A stretch of DNA of 64,000 nt, from assembly GCA_021018995.1 (NCBI GenBank), contig CM037596.1, positions 9,313,501-9,377,500 of the forward strand, in the 5' to 3' direction. This stretch comes from Chloranthus sessilifolius (lineage: Eukaryota; Streptophyta; Magnoliopsida; Chloranthales; Chloranthaceae). The translations under genes and the position numbers were made by a program. The notes below the pieces were generated by a model. It saw only the letters and a program-made list of their open reading frames with translations, did no database searches and was not told the origin of the DNA. Of this stretch, positions 42,911 through 55,373 are shown in pieces. Position 1 is the first letter of the stretch; every line of letters begins with the position of its first letter.

Positions 42911-43494
42911 CGTTTTTGGTGTTAAAAGAATAGTGTTGAGAAATTATATTAAAAAAAAAATCCATCACATAAGTCCAACCTCGCATAGATTGGTCGGCCG
43001 AAATTTTTTAGTCAAATACGAGTACGATAAGTAGTCCGATGATTAACATTCGTATAACAACAGCACAACCACACATTCATCCGATTCTGAGCTTTTCGGA
43101 GAAAAACTTAAGAACGAATGAGAAATTAACTTTTCTGAGAAAAGCCAGGAATCAGGGCAACTTAAGAACAATTCTAGAAAAAAACAGGAATCAGAGTCTG
43201 CTGAAAATTAGCAGGATTTCGAGTTATCAGGATTCAGAGTTTTCTGGGAAAAGCCAGGAAACACCTGAACAAGACCTAAGAGACAATGGTTACGGAAGTG
43301 AAAAACAAATTTGATATAAACCACCTAGGCAGAGATTGAAAGGAAAGCAGCAGCCAAGTAAAGCAAATAAGGAATAGAGAAATTTATTGGCTTCATGTGC
43401 AAATGGGTTGGGTTAACCAGACAGGTCGAGGCAACCCGACTTGCCAATGGTCAGATTTGAGTCCAAAATGATGACTTGCTCTATCAAAGAAATT
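40717..43494. repeat. noncoding; one family A copy, possible large hAT-like remnant, CGAATTATTCG-rich stretch
   Basis: Family A copy 3 at 42106-42285 (180 bp, ends AAGGATCAAAATTTTGGG and GGAATTTTGATCCTT). GGCCTCGTTCGTTTGCTGG at 41234 and CACCTGAACAAGACCT at about 43264-43279 are inverted, so one 2-kb element may span them. 42340-42600 has AATTCGTGAATTATTCAC words like those at 51410-51640. (TA)n at about 42868-42909. Confidence 0.4.
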
Positions 43495-44480
43495 GATGAT
43501 TTCAAACAAGTATCAACTCAAGCCTAGTTGTCACCATGAACATTGCCAGATTTTGTGCCTCCCATGATTATAGGATCCGTTTCTTATTTGTGTAAATATT
43601 GCTATTAATTGTGATTGTAAATTTGCTTTTCAATTACATATTTTTGAATGATGTGATAATTTGGGTGCAACCCAACTGAGTTTTAATCCTGTCCAGTATT
43701 CAAGGATGGAGCATATCCAGATAGACATTCACTTTGTACGAGATTTGGTTGAGAAAAAATTTCTTAATGTTCGGCATGTTCACACTAATGACCAGCTCGC
43801 AGATTTACTCACCAAGCCACTTTCAAGACAAAGGACAGACTATCTACGAAACAAGATCAGCCTATCCGATGGTAGCCCATTTTTGCGGGGGCGTATCAAG
43901 GAAACTAATGATTTCAAACAAGTGCCAACTCATGAAGCCTAGCTGTCACCATGAACATTGCCAGATTTTGTGCCTCCCATGATTATAGGATCCATTTCTT
44001 ATCTTTGTAAATATTGCTATTAATTGTGATTGTAAATTTGCTTTTCAGTCACATATTTTTGAATGATGTGATAATTTGGGCGCAACCCAACTGAGTTTTA
44101 ATTCTGTCCATCATTCAAGGATGGAGCATATTCAGGTAGACATTCACTTTGTGCGAGATTTGGTTGAGAAAAAAATTCTTAATGTTCGGCATGTTCACTC
44201 TAATGACCAGCTTGCAGATTTACTCACCAAGCCACTTTCAAGACAAAGGGCAGACTATCTACGAAACAAGTTCGGCCTATCCGATGGTAACCCATTCTTG
44301 TGGTGACGTATCAAGGAAACTGATGATTTCAAACAAGTGCCAACTCAAGCCTAGCTGTCACCATGAACATTGCCAGATTTTGCGCCTCTCATAATTATAG
44401 GATTCGTTTCTTATCTTTATAAATTTCGGTATTAATTGTAATTGTAAATTTACTTTTCAGTCACATATTTTTGAATGCCT
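43495..44480 (+). pseudogene. tandem copies of a Ty1/copia RNase H C-terminus plus LTR-like end
   Basis: Two full copies with a 415-bp period and part of a third. Each full copy encodes GATQLSFNxVxxSRMEHIQ, HFVRDLVEKK and NDQLADLLTKPLSRQR (ORFs 43661-43942 and 44076-44306), the end of copia RNase H. Each is followed by a noncoding part (TCACCATGAACATTGCCAG ... TGTAAATATTGCTATTAATT) that looks like the start of the 3' LTR. Confidence 0.75.
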
Positions 44481-44949
44481 AAATTTAAGCCCCTCGGATT
44501 GTATAAATATACAAAGCATGATAAAAAATTGTGAGTTTAAAATACAAAATCTTAGTAGTGTAAATCTTCTTTATGCTCGACCCTTTAACAAAGGGGTCTG
44601 GTCATAATAACTTGACCAAAACCCGCTCCCATCCTGACTTTATCCGACTCTTTCCCTTATATTTTCACCTAAGCTATGGTTCTACTCGACCCGAGTTTTT
44701 TTAATCAGATTAGGTCAAGTTTTGTTTGAAGATTTAAATGGTCCAGTTGCCTTGCACCTAAACCCGACCGACCCAACCCAACGAGCCCACCCACTTGTTG
44801 CCTTATCAAAAAGACCGATCTTAATCGAAGGATCACAAGGTAGCTTAAAAAATACAAAGCTCTAATGAAAACAACAACAATTGGTAAGGTAAGGCCGTAA
44901 GGGCCATAGAGATCATTTCGTCTACATATTCGTGTTTGAGTGACCTCGA

Positions 44950-45010
<61 letters not shown>

Positions 45011-47121
45011 TTTATCCTTACTACTATATAAAAATACGAATGACAGTTCTTATTTTTGTTAATTTTGGTGTTTTCATATTTTAGGAACAATATACCCTTA
45101 TGCTACTCTATTTGCCCTCATATTCTTTCTTATGTATCCCTATATTTTCTAATTTCTTACTTTTATATAATTAGAATTCTTCCAGCTAATTAATCGGGTA
45201 AGTCTCGCTAATTAATAGGATAAGTCTCGCCATGCTTTTGGAAAATGCCCCGCTTTTTTTTATGAATTTACAATTAGTGCCTTTGATCGTACCTTAGCCC
45301 AAATTCGTCATTTAATACCCTTTTACTTTTGATGAATTTACCAATAGTGCCCTTGATCGCACCTTATGCCCAAACTCATCATTAAATGATGAGTGCATTG
45401 TGCCGGTCTCCAATGCGAGTAGCCTACTGGGTATGTAAATCTTATATGATAGTTATCAGTGCAATGGAAGATAGCCGTTCCTCCCCATTTTGGCTCATAT
45501 TTCTCTCAATCTGAACCGTCAAATCATTGAGTAGTCACGTGCATAGTCATGGAACCATGGTTTTAAACCTTGGTCATATCTTATATACATTGGATTAGGC
45601 CCCATCCAATGCAATATATACCCCGATAGGAGGTCAAATATCGAGTCATATGTTATATCTACTTATATGAATCGAAAAGGGACCAACTCTTTTGACCTTG
45701 ATTTAAACACTAAAATGACAGTTAAATGATCATATATCATTAATAGTATAAGATATGGGAAATCACTATAAAAGATAGTTGAATGCCTTGAATCAAATGA
45801 TAGAGATCATTTTTCTTCCCAACCTTCCAGATCTTAATATCATGGCGCCCCAATCAGACGGTCAGATCGTGATTCCACATCGCACACTTCCCCAAAATTG
45901 ATCGTGACTGTGGGCATACCTATCAAACTGTCACTTTTGGATGCGTGTCACGTGGAATCAACATGTGACTGTCAGATAGGGGTGCAATGATATCGAAATC
46001 TATTGCATGAAAAATAAGGACGAAAAATAAACTCCATCGTCTGATTCAAAGCAATCAATGATTTTTTCACTCATACAATATTGGCCAATACATATCGGTT
46101 CAAGATGGACCGATACCTAATACCGATATCAAGTTTGATACAAAATGATCTAAACCGATATAATATCAAAAATGCTCTTTGGGTACATTTTTATTATTTT
46201 AAAATCATATATAAATGTAAATTTTTAAAATAAAAAAATTAGTTGAATACTATTTATAAAAGCGTGAAAACCTCCATCAAGAGTACACCTACGAATCTTT
46301 GGGAGAACTCATGTAAAATCTCATTAACTGCTTTGAATTGGATGATGAGGAACGTTTTTCATTCAATCTTTCACACACTTGACCTAGAGATTATAGCTCA
46401 ACCATCAAGTGGTTAGACATTGATTTGACTTGACATAGGTACCAAAAATGTCATTTTTCAATCAACTTTCCCTTGCTTTATTTTCTCGTAAAATATCTCT
46501 AGATTAAAATAGAACTTTATTTGAAAATAAAATTTTAATTATCCTTATCTTTTATTATAAAAAGCTTATGTAACAATTCTCTCCAAATAAGAGTCTATGA
46601 CCCAATACCCACAAACATAGTAACACTATAGGTACGGGAATAAATGGCTTCGGAAATATATGAAAAACAGTGATAAATTTTGGTAATTTCAATCAATAAA
46701 AACTGTTGAAAAAGAGTGGATATCTATGGTCCAAAATGTTGCCAAACAATAAAAAATTCAATGCACTATGATGTGTGAGGCAGTACCCAAGTTTTGGTTT
46801 AAGTTTAGACCACAAAAAAAATTATTATTTTTTAATAGATGACATGTGACATTGCATACAATCCCAAAAAAGGCACTATCTTGGAATCAGGTGTCATGTG
46901 ACATATGATCTAAGATTTGAATGCTTTAGTTCATCCATATATTAGAACTCATAAACATTTTTCATTTTATAAAATTATTATTATTTTTATGAATTTATAG
47001 TAAAAAAGGCAAAGTTAAAAGACAAATTCTATTCTCCCCATCCGGCTTTTGGGTTCCATCGCTACAAGACAAATTCTCCTCTTTTTGGTTTTTGGTTTTT
47101 GGTTTTTGGTTTTTGGTTATG
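44481..47121. repeat. noncoding degenerate repeats
   Basis: (TA)n at about 44955-45003. 45570-45665 is the TATTGG-type repeat. 45780-46090 and 46270-46440 resemble the foldback family (TCAAAGCAATCAATGATTT, ATCGTCTGATTC). Around 46075-46160 are GATACCGATATC-type words. (GGTTTTT)n at 47070-47118. 46440-47050 holds nothing recognised. Confidence 0.4.
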
Positions 47122-47529
47122 AGTACCTTTAAATCAACCCATCGAATCTTTTAGTTCACTCATGCTGAAACACATTAATTGCGTTGAATCAGACGATGGA
47201 GATCGTATATTCTCCAAATCTTTCACATGATGGATCTTGAGATTATGGGCGTACAATCAAACGATCAACATTTTATTTCTTATAGCACACATCTCAGAAA
47301 AATGACCTTAACATCATGTGCATGCTCAAAATTGATTTTAAGGTCACTTTTTTCGGTGTGTACCACATGAAATTAAAAAATTGATCGTCTGATGGTGCAC
47401 CCATGATCTCAAGATCCATCGTGGGAAAAATTGGGATGACAAATGATCTTCATCATTTGATTCAACGCAGTCAATGTGTTTCAGCGTGGGTGGACTCAAA
47501 GATTTCATAGGTGGATTTAAAGGTGCTCT
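47122..47529. mobile_element. foldback element, about 170-bp inverted arms
   Basis: The left arm begins AGTACCTTTAAATCAACCC; the right arm read backward begins AGCACCTTTAAATCCACC. The two stay matched through GCTGAAACACATT, GCGTTGAATCA, ATGATGGATCTTGAGAT and ACGATCAA, with a spacer of about 70 bases. Related single arms occur elsewhere in the window. A transcript would fold into a long hairpin. Confidence 0.65.
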
Positions 47530-47589
47530 TTGGTCTTTAGCAAACCCTCTTTCTTAAGGTTTTTGGTTTATGGTTTTTAGCAAACCCAC

Positions 47590-48791
47590 TTTCTTATATC
47601 TATAACCAGTCCCAACCGAAACAGAAATTTTCACCGAAATTTTCGTGCCCAATGATTTTTTTTTTTTTTTAGACCCAAAATGATCAACCGCTACTTTGAA
47701 GTTATCGGCGATCATTTGCTAAGCACTAAATTTTCGGCCGATTTTTAATCATCATATTATCAGCCGATAATTTTGGGTTTTGAAAAAAGAAAAATTTGGG
47801 CACCGAAATTTCAGCCTGGACTACAAGATTTTGGCCCAAATTTCCTCCTAGATTTTTTGCCGAAATCTCGAAATTTCGGTGGGGTTCGGAACCGATTCGT
47901 TTCAACCGAAATTTTGATCTATGCTATAAGGTATGACATCCTGGACGATACCGATACGTAACGGAGATACGTATCAGTTTTTCAATAAACCGATACGTAT
48001 CGGTTCCGATAGTTCTCGATCCTCCAACTCGGTATCGGTATCCGTTGATATAGGCCCGTATCGACCTATACGTATCGGTTTGAGTTGAGACCTTGGAATT
48101 TATTTTTTTTCACAAGAGCCAATACGTATCTCTTTCGGCCGATTAGTATCGGTCCTCCATGGACCGATACCCGATATTAATACCGAGTTTGACACCTTGA
48201 TCCCAACCGATAAACACTTCATTTTAGTTGGGGTCATGGATAAAAAATTCGGTCGAAATCACAAAATTTCGACCGAGAAGCATCCGGTTTCGAACCCCAT
48301 CGAAATGAATCCCAAATTTTTAGGTCAAAAATGAAAAGCTTCAAGATTTCGGCTGACATTTCGTCCGGTATTTTTGGCCAAAATCCTGAAATTTCGGTGA
48401 AAATACCGGATTCGGTCATAACCGAAATTTCGGTGCCTAATGAAATCCCGAAATTTCGGCCAAAACACATCATTTTCGGGCCCACTAAAACGAAATCCCG
48501 AAATTTTTGGTCAAAAATCGCGGCCTTCAAATTCTCGGTCGAGAGTTTGAAGTTATTGGCCGATAATTTGATGATTAGCAAATTATCGACCAATAATTTT
48601 GGGTTTTAAAACAAACAAAAATCGATTTTACCGAAATTTGCCTAGGATTTTCAACAAATCTCGAAATTTCAATGAAAATACCAGATTTGGTTTCGGTCTC
48701 AACCGAAACCGAAATTTTTCCTGAAATTTCGCTACCCAATGATTTTTTTGTAAAACCCAAAATTATCTTTCAAATTATCGACCGATAATTT

Positions 48792-48839
<48 letters not shown>

Positions 48840-49600
48840 CACCGAAAGTTTGGCTTGACCCAGTGGGGTTCGAAACCGATGCGTTTCGGCCGAAATATTG
48901 AGATTTCCGCATAAAATTTTATCCATACTAAAAGGTATGACATTCTGAGCAATACCGATACATAACAGCGATACATATCAGTTTTTCAACAAACTGATAT
49001 GTATCGGTTCTGATACTTCTTGGTCCTCCAACTCGGTATTGGTATTGGTATCGACTGATACGAACCGGTATTGGCCGATACATATCGATTTGCCGAGACC
49101 TTGCATTTTTATTTTGTTTTAAAAAGGGCCGATATGTATCAACTGATTCGTATCGGTCCTCCATTGACCAATACCCGATACCGATACCGATACCGAGTTT
49201 GACACCTTCATCCCAAACGATAAAGATTTCATTTTAGTTGGGGTCATGGATCAAAATTTCGGTTAAAACGCATCGGTTTCGGACCCCATCGAAACGAAAT
49301 CCCGAAATTTTCGATCAAAAATTGCGACTTTCAAATTCTCGACCAATAATTTGAAATTATCAGCCAATAATTTGCTAATCACTAAATTATCGACTGCTAT
49401 TTTGAAGGCCGATAATTTTAGGTTTTAAAATAATAATAATAAAAATAGGCACCGAAATTTCGGCCTAGCCCACCACATTTCGGCTGAAATTTCATCAGAG
49501 AATTTCACCTAAAATCCTGAAATTTCAGTGAAAATACCAAATTCAATTTCGATTCCAACCAAACCGAAATTTTCATTGAAATTTCGATGTCTAATATATA
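47590..49600. repeat. A-B-A-B-A tandem block of inverted-repeat families
   Basis: Family B copies at 47930-48196 and 48934-49206 start 1004 bp apart (GGTATGACATCCTGGACGAT and GGTATGACATTCTGAGCAAT). They alternate with family A sequence (CCGAAATTTCGG, ATTATCGGCCGATAAT words) before, between and after. Shared junction text such as TTTAGTTGGGGTCATGGAT after each B shows duplication of a composite unit. (TA)n at about 48796-48836. Confidence 0.65.
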
Positions 49601-50370
49601 TTTTTTTTAAATGCCAAAAATATTTTTAAAATTTACATTATAACTATCTTCTTCAAATAAGCAGCTCTCATTGGCATCACACGTGTAGGGTCTATATATA
49701 TATAGGCTGGACAACTCGCTGGCAGGGGATCTAATCTGTTCTTGGTTACATCTAGCTTATCTAAGCGTTTCCCATTATCCTAATCCAATACAAACATTAG
49801 GAAACCTCTAGAATTTCTACTTTTATATCTAGCCTTGTTTTTGAAATCTACTATATCCTACGGTCCTACCAATCTTATTTTTTTTTTGTTATAATATAAT
49901 TACTTTATTTTACCTACTGATCTTTACTTTATCTCACCTACTCTTCTAAAATTTTTCTTTGAATTATGACATTTGTCATTGATCCGTTGGCTTGCCCTCT
50001 TACAGGAAAACCACAATCTTTGTCCTTTTGAATCCTAAATGGATTATGACACTTATCAAGTATTATCAAGCATCTAATGGAGGATGTTCTACGGTTTGCC
50101 TATTAATGGAACAACTCTTCTCAATTTATTTTAGCTATAAATTTATTGTTTTACGCATTCTATGCTTCAATGTGTTCAGCCTTACCTTAGAAATTCTTAC
50201 CCTTTAACTGAAGTCCTAATAGAAAAATATGTCTTAGAATTTTATTTAGTTCTCTTCTTTTTCTTTGCTGTATTTGTATTCCAACCAAACAAAATGGTTG
50301 ATTTTTCAAAGCAATACAGCCAAAGGATTGAATCCATTACTTACTAACCCAAATACAATATTCCGAGGGT
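49601..50370. other. noncoding AT-rich
   Basis: Short ORFs (49992-50207, 50162-50347) have no recognisable domain and look like chance. No other structure. Confidence 0.35.
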
Positions 50371-51385
50371 CTTCTTTAAACATAAGATAAAGTTTTCTAA
50401 ATAACTTTAGGCTTGAAAATCTACCGAAAAACTTTTGCGTATTCCAACGTGAAGTTTCACAAATATTGCATTTCTATTTACCAATGAATTTTTTTACAAT
50501 ACAATGTACAATTATTCGGACAAGCATCGATTTGCTTGGTGTAAAATTACCTTTTTGATTTGTGTAAAATCATTTAATTTTTTTATCCTTCAAGGAGCAC
50601 CTCTCTTAACAAGTCAAAGGATTTGTTGTTTTTTATATGACCATCTCAACTTTTGATTACACTTATTTTTATTTCACCAAGAATAAGATATATTTATTTT
50701 TTAAAGCAACTCAGCACGGAGAACGAAGATCTATTTCTTCAAAGGTTGAATATCGCTTGTTAACAAGTGTAACATTATAGGTTGAATATCGCTTGTTAAC
50801 AAGTGTAACATTAGTCTTCTTTAAACGTAGGATAAAGTTTTCAAAATGTTTTGAGGCTTGAAAATCTACCGGAAAAATCGAAAAAACTTTTGTATTTTCG
50901 AACGTAAAGTTTCACAAATATCGCATTTCTATTTATCAATGGATTGTTTTACAATACAACATACAACTATTCAGATAACCATAGATTTGGTTTACATAAT
51001 ATTATCTTTTTGATTTGTGAAAAATTATTTAATTTTTCGATACATCAGGAGCACATCTCTTAATAAGGCTTATCTCAACTTTTGATTACACTTATTCTAT
51101 GCAACACGGAGAACGAAAAACTATTACTTCATCGCATTCAAGCTGTGGGTGATACTCATTGTTCTGAAATGGTTAAATCATCGTTTGCTAACCCAAGTGT
51201 AACATTACGAGGGTATTCTTTAAACGTAAGATAAAGTTGTCGAAATGCATGTATTTTTTTAAAATACAACATACAATATTTATTCGGGCAAACATCGATT
51301 TGCTTTGTGTAAAATTGTCTTTTTTATTTGTATCAAATTATTTGATTTTTCGATCCTTTAGGGAGCACCTCTCTTAACAAGTCAA
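50371..51385. repeat. three diverged tandem copies of a roughly 400-440 bp unit
   Basis: Copies start near 50371, 50812 and 51209, each with TTCTTTAAACRTARGATAAA, CAATACAAYRTACAAYTATT and GGAGCACMTCTCTTAAYAAG. A 38-base stretch around TTGAATATCGCTTGTTAACA is duplicated again at 50744-50810. No coding capacity. Confidence 0.6.
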
Positions 51386-51660
51386 TTGACAATAGTTCGA
51401 CGAGGTGAAAATTAGGAAAACTTCGGCAAAGTGAAAATATTCGGAGGAAAAATTGGTGAGAAAATTTTTAAAATAAAAATATTTAAAATTATAAAAAAAG
51501 TTAGTAAGTCACAACGTTTTTTGAAAATTTCGGGAATTATTTGGAAATAATTCGCCAATTTTTGTGATAAGGCGAATTTTCAAAAAATTTGTGAATAATT
51601 CAGGATTAATTCGCGAATTTTCAAACGAATCAGCGATTTTTGTGACTATGCTTACGATAA
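51386..51660. repeat. GCGAATT-rich degenerate repeat
   Basis: AATAATTCGCCAATTTTTGTG, AAGGCGAATTTTC and TTAATTCGCGAATTTTC; similar to 42340-42600. Confidence 0.4.
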
Positions 51661-51709
51661 AAGATAATTTTATATGTTTACACCCTTTGTAGATGGTCAC
51701 CTCTATATC

Positions 51710-52110
51710 ATCGGCCAACTTAAAGAATCTAGCTGCATTGTCATCCAACGTACCCTTTGTGCCTCATCTCGGACTATCATAAATTTCTTATTAACTTGAA
51801 ACCTCATGCAAATCATCCAACATGCCCCTCATATCATCAATTGTATCGTCCTCTTTTTCAACTATATCATCTAAAGTTTCATCTCGTATAAAATTCGATG
51901 ACGTGTTATTTTCTCCGTGGAAAAATCACGTAGTGTAGCTCTTCCCAATTTCGTGTCATATGATATGATCATATATTGTCTTCACGTCTTGATAGTAGAC
52001 GTTACAACATTTGATGCATGAGCATTTTAACCTTCCATCATAAACAGTTCTACGAGAATCAGCAAGTTTAATGAGTTTTTTTGCCCCATCGTAGTATGCT
52101 TCAGTATTTC
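51710..52110 (-). pseudogene. possible CACTA transposase-associated domain fragment
   Basis: Minus-strand translation from about 52110 gives YDGAKKLIKLADSRRTVYDG, RLKCSCIKCCNVYYQDVKTI and YDHIISYDTKLG, then DDIVEKEDDTIDDMRGMLDD. The Cys pattern and its place before an acidic stretch resemble the N-terminal Transpos_assoc domain of En/Spm TNP2-type proteins. No transposase core follows. Confidence 0.4.
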
Positions 52111-53600
52111 TATTATAGTAACATATTTCAAGAAGTCACTACTTTTACCACTTCATCAAAACACTAACTATTTAGAAATATTAATTAGTCGTAATAAAAA
52201 ATGCTTACCAAGGATTCTACATATCCAGCTTTTATCCATAATGTCTATACAAAAAGCTTTGAAAATAGAGATTGCTTATTTGAATTGAGCTCATGAGACT
52301 AGTGTATATATATATATATATATGTCAGGCGGATCTATGTCAGGCGGATCTCAGGCTGATAGAATTAGATATATTGGATACATATAAGCTAAATCGGCCT
52401 ATATTTAAACACTTTCATTTTATAAAAAAAATTAATAATAGAAAATAACAAAATTACAAAATGGGTATTAAATTTTATATTGTTCGGTTCATATAAGATA
52501 CATAGGGGCTGATAAATCGATATGGGCTAATATTTGACCTATTTGACCCAATATTTGACCCCATACCAAATCGAAGGTGTATATTATATCGGATGGTGTT
52601 TAACCCCATGGCCACTAGGTATCCAATATGACCTATATTTAATACCATGGGTGTGACAAAATCTGTCGTAATGAGAGCTAATTTGGTCATACTCACTAAT
52701 ATGAATCAGGGTCAGTTGGTAGCATGGATCAAAATCTCGGTTTCAGTTTCGGTTTTGGCCATGACCCGAACCGTAAATTAGTCAAAATTTCGGCAATTTC
52801 GGTCAAAATTTTGGTAAATTTCGGGTTTTTTTGAAAATGTGCTCCGAATTTTTTCGAACTTTGCTGAATTTTATTTTCTTAGTTTTTTTAAGTTCTTTAA
52901 TATTGTTAGAATATATATTTACACTAGTAAAGCTAATTTTCGATCATACAATGAATCTTGATCTCATGCAAAATATATCAGGCGGTCAGATTTTGATTCC
53001 ATATTGAATAAATCTCAAAAGTGACCCGAGAACTTTTCTCATGATACACCCATGATCAGGGTCATTTTGGGAATTTATGCCACGCGGAATCAAGATCTAA
53101 CCGTCTGCTAGTTGGGCTATGATCTCAAGATCTACTGTGTGAAATATTGCATACCTCTATATGTATAGGTACCTCTATTACCGCTCATGCAATCTCTGAA
53201 AGTCCCCATATGTGCAACCCCTTTAAAACCATTTGACGAATCATAGCTTTGTGCCAATGGCATAATGATAGATCACACTTTAATAGTGCGAAATAAAAAA
53301 TGATATTTTAATAATGTGAGATCATTTAAACACCGTCTAATCGAATATAGATCGAAGGTTGAGCATTAAATGTTAATCATCCTATTGATAAACTTTAATA
53401 TCAGCCCTGAAATAAAAAATAATGGTCCACAATTCAAAAGATTAAAGTATTCCTAAAAAATAATTTTGACGGTTCAGATCACCTAAATCCTAAGCTCTTA
53501 TGGTGTAAGATTATTTAAACACCACTCTTTATGTGTGAGTGATAGGCAAGATAGTCTGTCCTAAGACACCCTTGCATATAAAAGCTAAAAACCAAAAAAA
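52111..53600. repeat. noncoding degenerate repeats
   Basis: (TA)n at about 52301-52324; a 12-base direct repeat ATGTCAGGCGGA at 52324 and 52337. 52480-52655 is the TATTGG-type family. 52722-52820 is a family A fragment (GATCAAAATCTCGG). 52920-53160 is foldback-like (CAAGATCTAACCGTC). Confidence 0.4.
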
Positions 53601-55373
53601 CAAAGAACAAAGAAACGTCAAAGGGGAGAGGAGGAGGAGGCTCAACAGGTACACGTCTTCTTCTTCTTCTTCTTCTTCTTCTTCTTCCCTTTACAAATGG
53701 GGTTTTTCAAATAATGGGTATTTTAAAGAAAACCCCTTTAAAAAAAAAAAACAATTAAAAAAAACCCCTGAAAAAAAAAAAAGCTTAAAAACCCTCTTAA
53801 AAAAATGATTTTTTATTTTTGAGAAAATCCCTCTAATTTAAAAAAAAAAAAAAAAAAAAAAAGCTTAAAAAGACGAAAATAGTACTCGGCCGATAATTTC
53901 AAATTATCGGCCGACAATTTGAAATTTCCGCCGATAATTTGAAATTATCGGCCGATAATATGAAAATTCGACCGATAATTTATCATTTCCGGTAAGGGGG
54001 CGATTTTTTATATTTTTTCATTTCGGTCTCGACAGAAATCAAGACGTCTCGGCCGAAAATTTGAATTTTCGGCCGAGATTTTGATCCATGATTGATAGGT
54101 GACAGTTTAGTAGGTAACAGTTAACTGAGTATATGTAACCGTCCCGTTTTCAATCTAGATTTTGAACGATTCACTAATCTTAGACATGTGGCACAAATTT
54201 TTTCAAGCTTGCCATGTGATAAGAGGAACCCAAGATGAAGATTTGGTGAGATTGAAAATTGCCTTTAAGGCCATGTTTGGTACATTGAAATGTCAAATAT
54301 TTCATTTCAAAAAACAAAAAAAATATGTAAAATATTTGCCGAAATGAAAGTCAATTCCGATATGTTTCTGTTTGATAACTTATACGGATATGAAAAGGAA
54401 ATTAAGTGGCTCTATTTAAAATATTAGGCTGAAAAATGATCTCCAGCATCTGAATCAAAGCAATCAATGAGTTTTCTGCATAGACACCTTCAAAGATTGC
54501 CTGGGCGCATTGAAAGGCGCTCTTAAACTATTTCCCCTCCTTTCGAGGGCCTGTAGAGTTATCAATGGGTGAGGTTGGGCTAAAATTTGGCTGCCCAAGG
54601 GATCAAGGGTATATGCCTGACCATCACCATGGTACACTTGGACTCAATGGGTTAAGGGTATATGGCTATATGCCCACTCTGACCTGCAAAAACCAAATTA
54701 ATAACCCATCATCCAACTCGAAAGCCCAACCTCACCCACTTCAAAACTCCTTGTTTTTCTTTAAAGTATATAGAAATATTGGACTGATCGATTGACATGA
54801 TTTTTGCCCCACATGATATTTGAATTGACCTGACCTTATGGGGGTTGGGATGCTTTATGCTCGACTTGACCTGACGGGTCAAGTTCATGTGCCCGGCCTT
54901 GTAAAGAACTTTGGGTGGGATAGGTCAGATAATGGGTCAACCCGACATGTGGATCGGACAGCCTTAATGAATTGATTATACACATAAAAATGGTCGAGAC
55001 TTACTTAATGAAGATCCTTTCATAAACTCGTGTTGGAGGATTGATATATTTTGGAGATTTATATAGTTTACAATGGGCATACTGTCTATGTTGGGGCAAT
55101 GGTTAGGTCCAATCAGGTTAAATCGGATTTCAAATTCAACCAAATCTCCAACCCTTCGATGTAGGAGAACCTTGACTTTCATGATTTTCAATTTTTATAG
55201 GATGACGAACAGTCAAGATTCTCTTATTTCCAAGGGCTGGACATATCAGCCGAAACCGAGATGTATATCGGGTATCAGCGATACTGATACGTACCCATAT
55301 TGGCTGATTTTTGATACCATGAAATCCTCATTGAGTAATATAATGGATTTTATTATTGTGATTTTAATATGAT
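53601..55373. repeat. noncoding: (TTC)n, A-rich tract, family A copy, GGTC/GACC-rich repeat
   Basis: (CTT)n at 53657-53690. A-rich tracts 53730-53870. Family A-like stretch 53880-54100 with ATTATCGGCCGATAAT. 54430-54520 is foldback-like. 54540-54960 carries GACCTGAC/GGGTCAA words typical of degenerate plant repeats. 55235-55320 is a family B end (ATTTTTGATACC). Confidence 0.4.

Noticed and set aside
48732-48976. ORFs with YIYIYI runs
   Set aside because: Translations of a (TA)n microsatellite.
49992-50347. Two short plus-strand ORFs
   Set aside because: No similarity to any family I know, no codon bias, within AT-rich repeat DNA.
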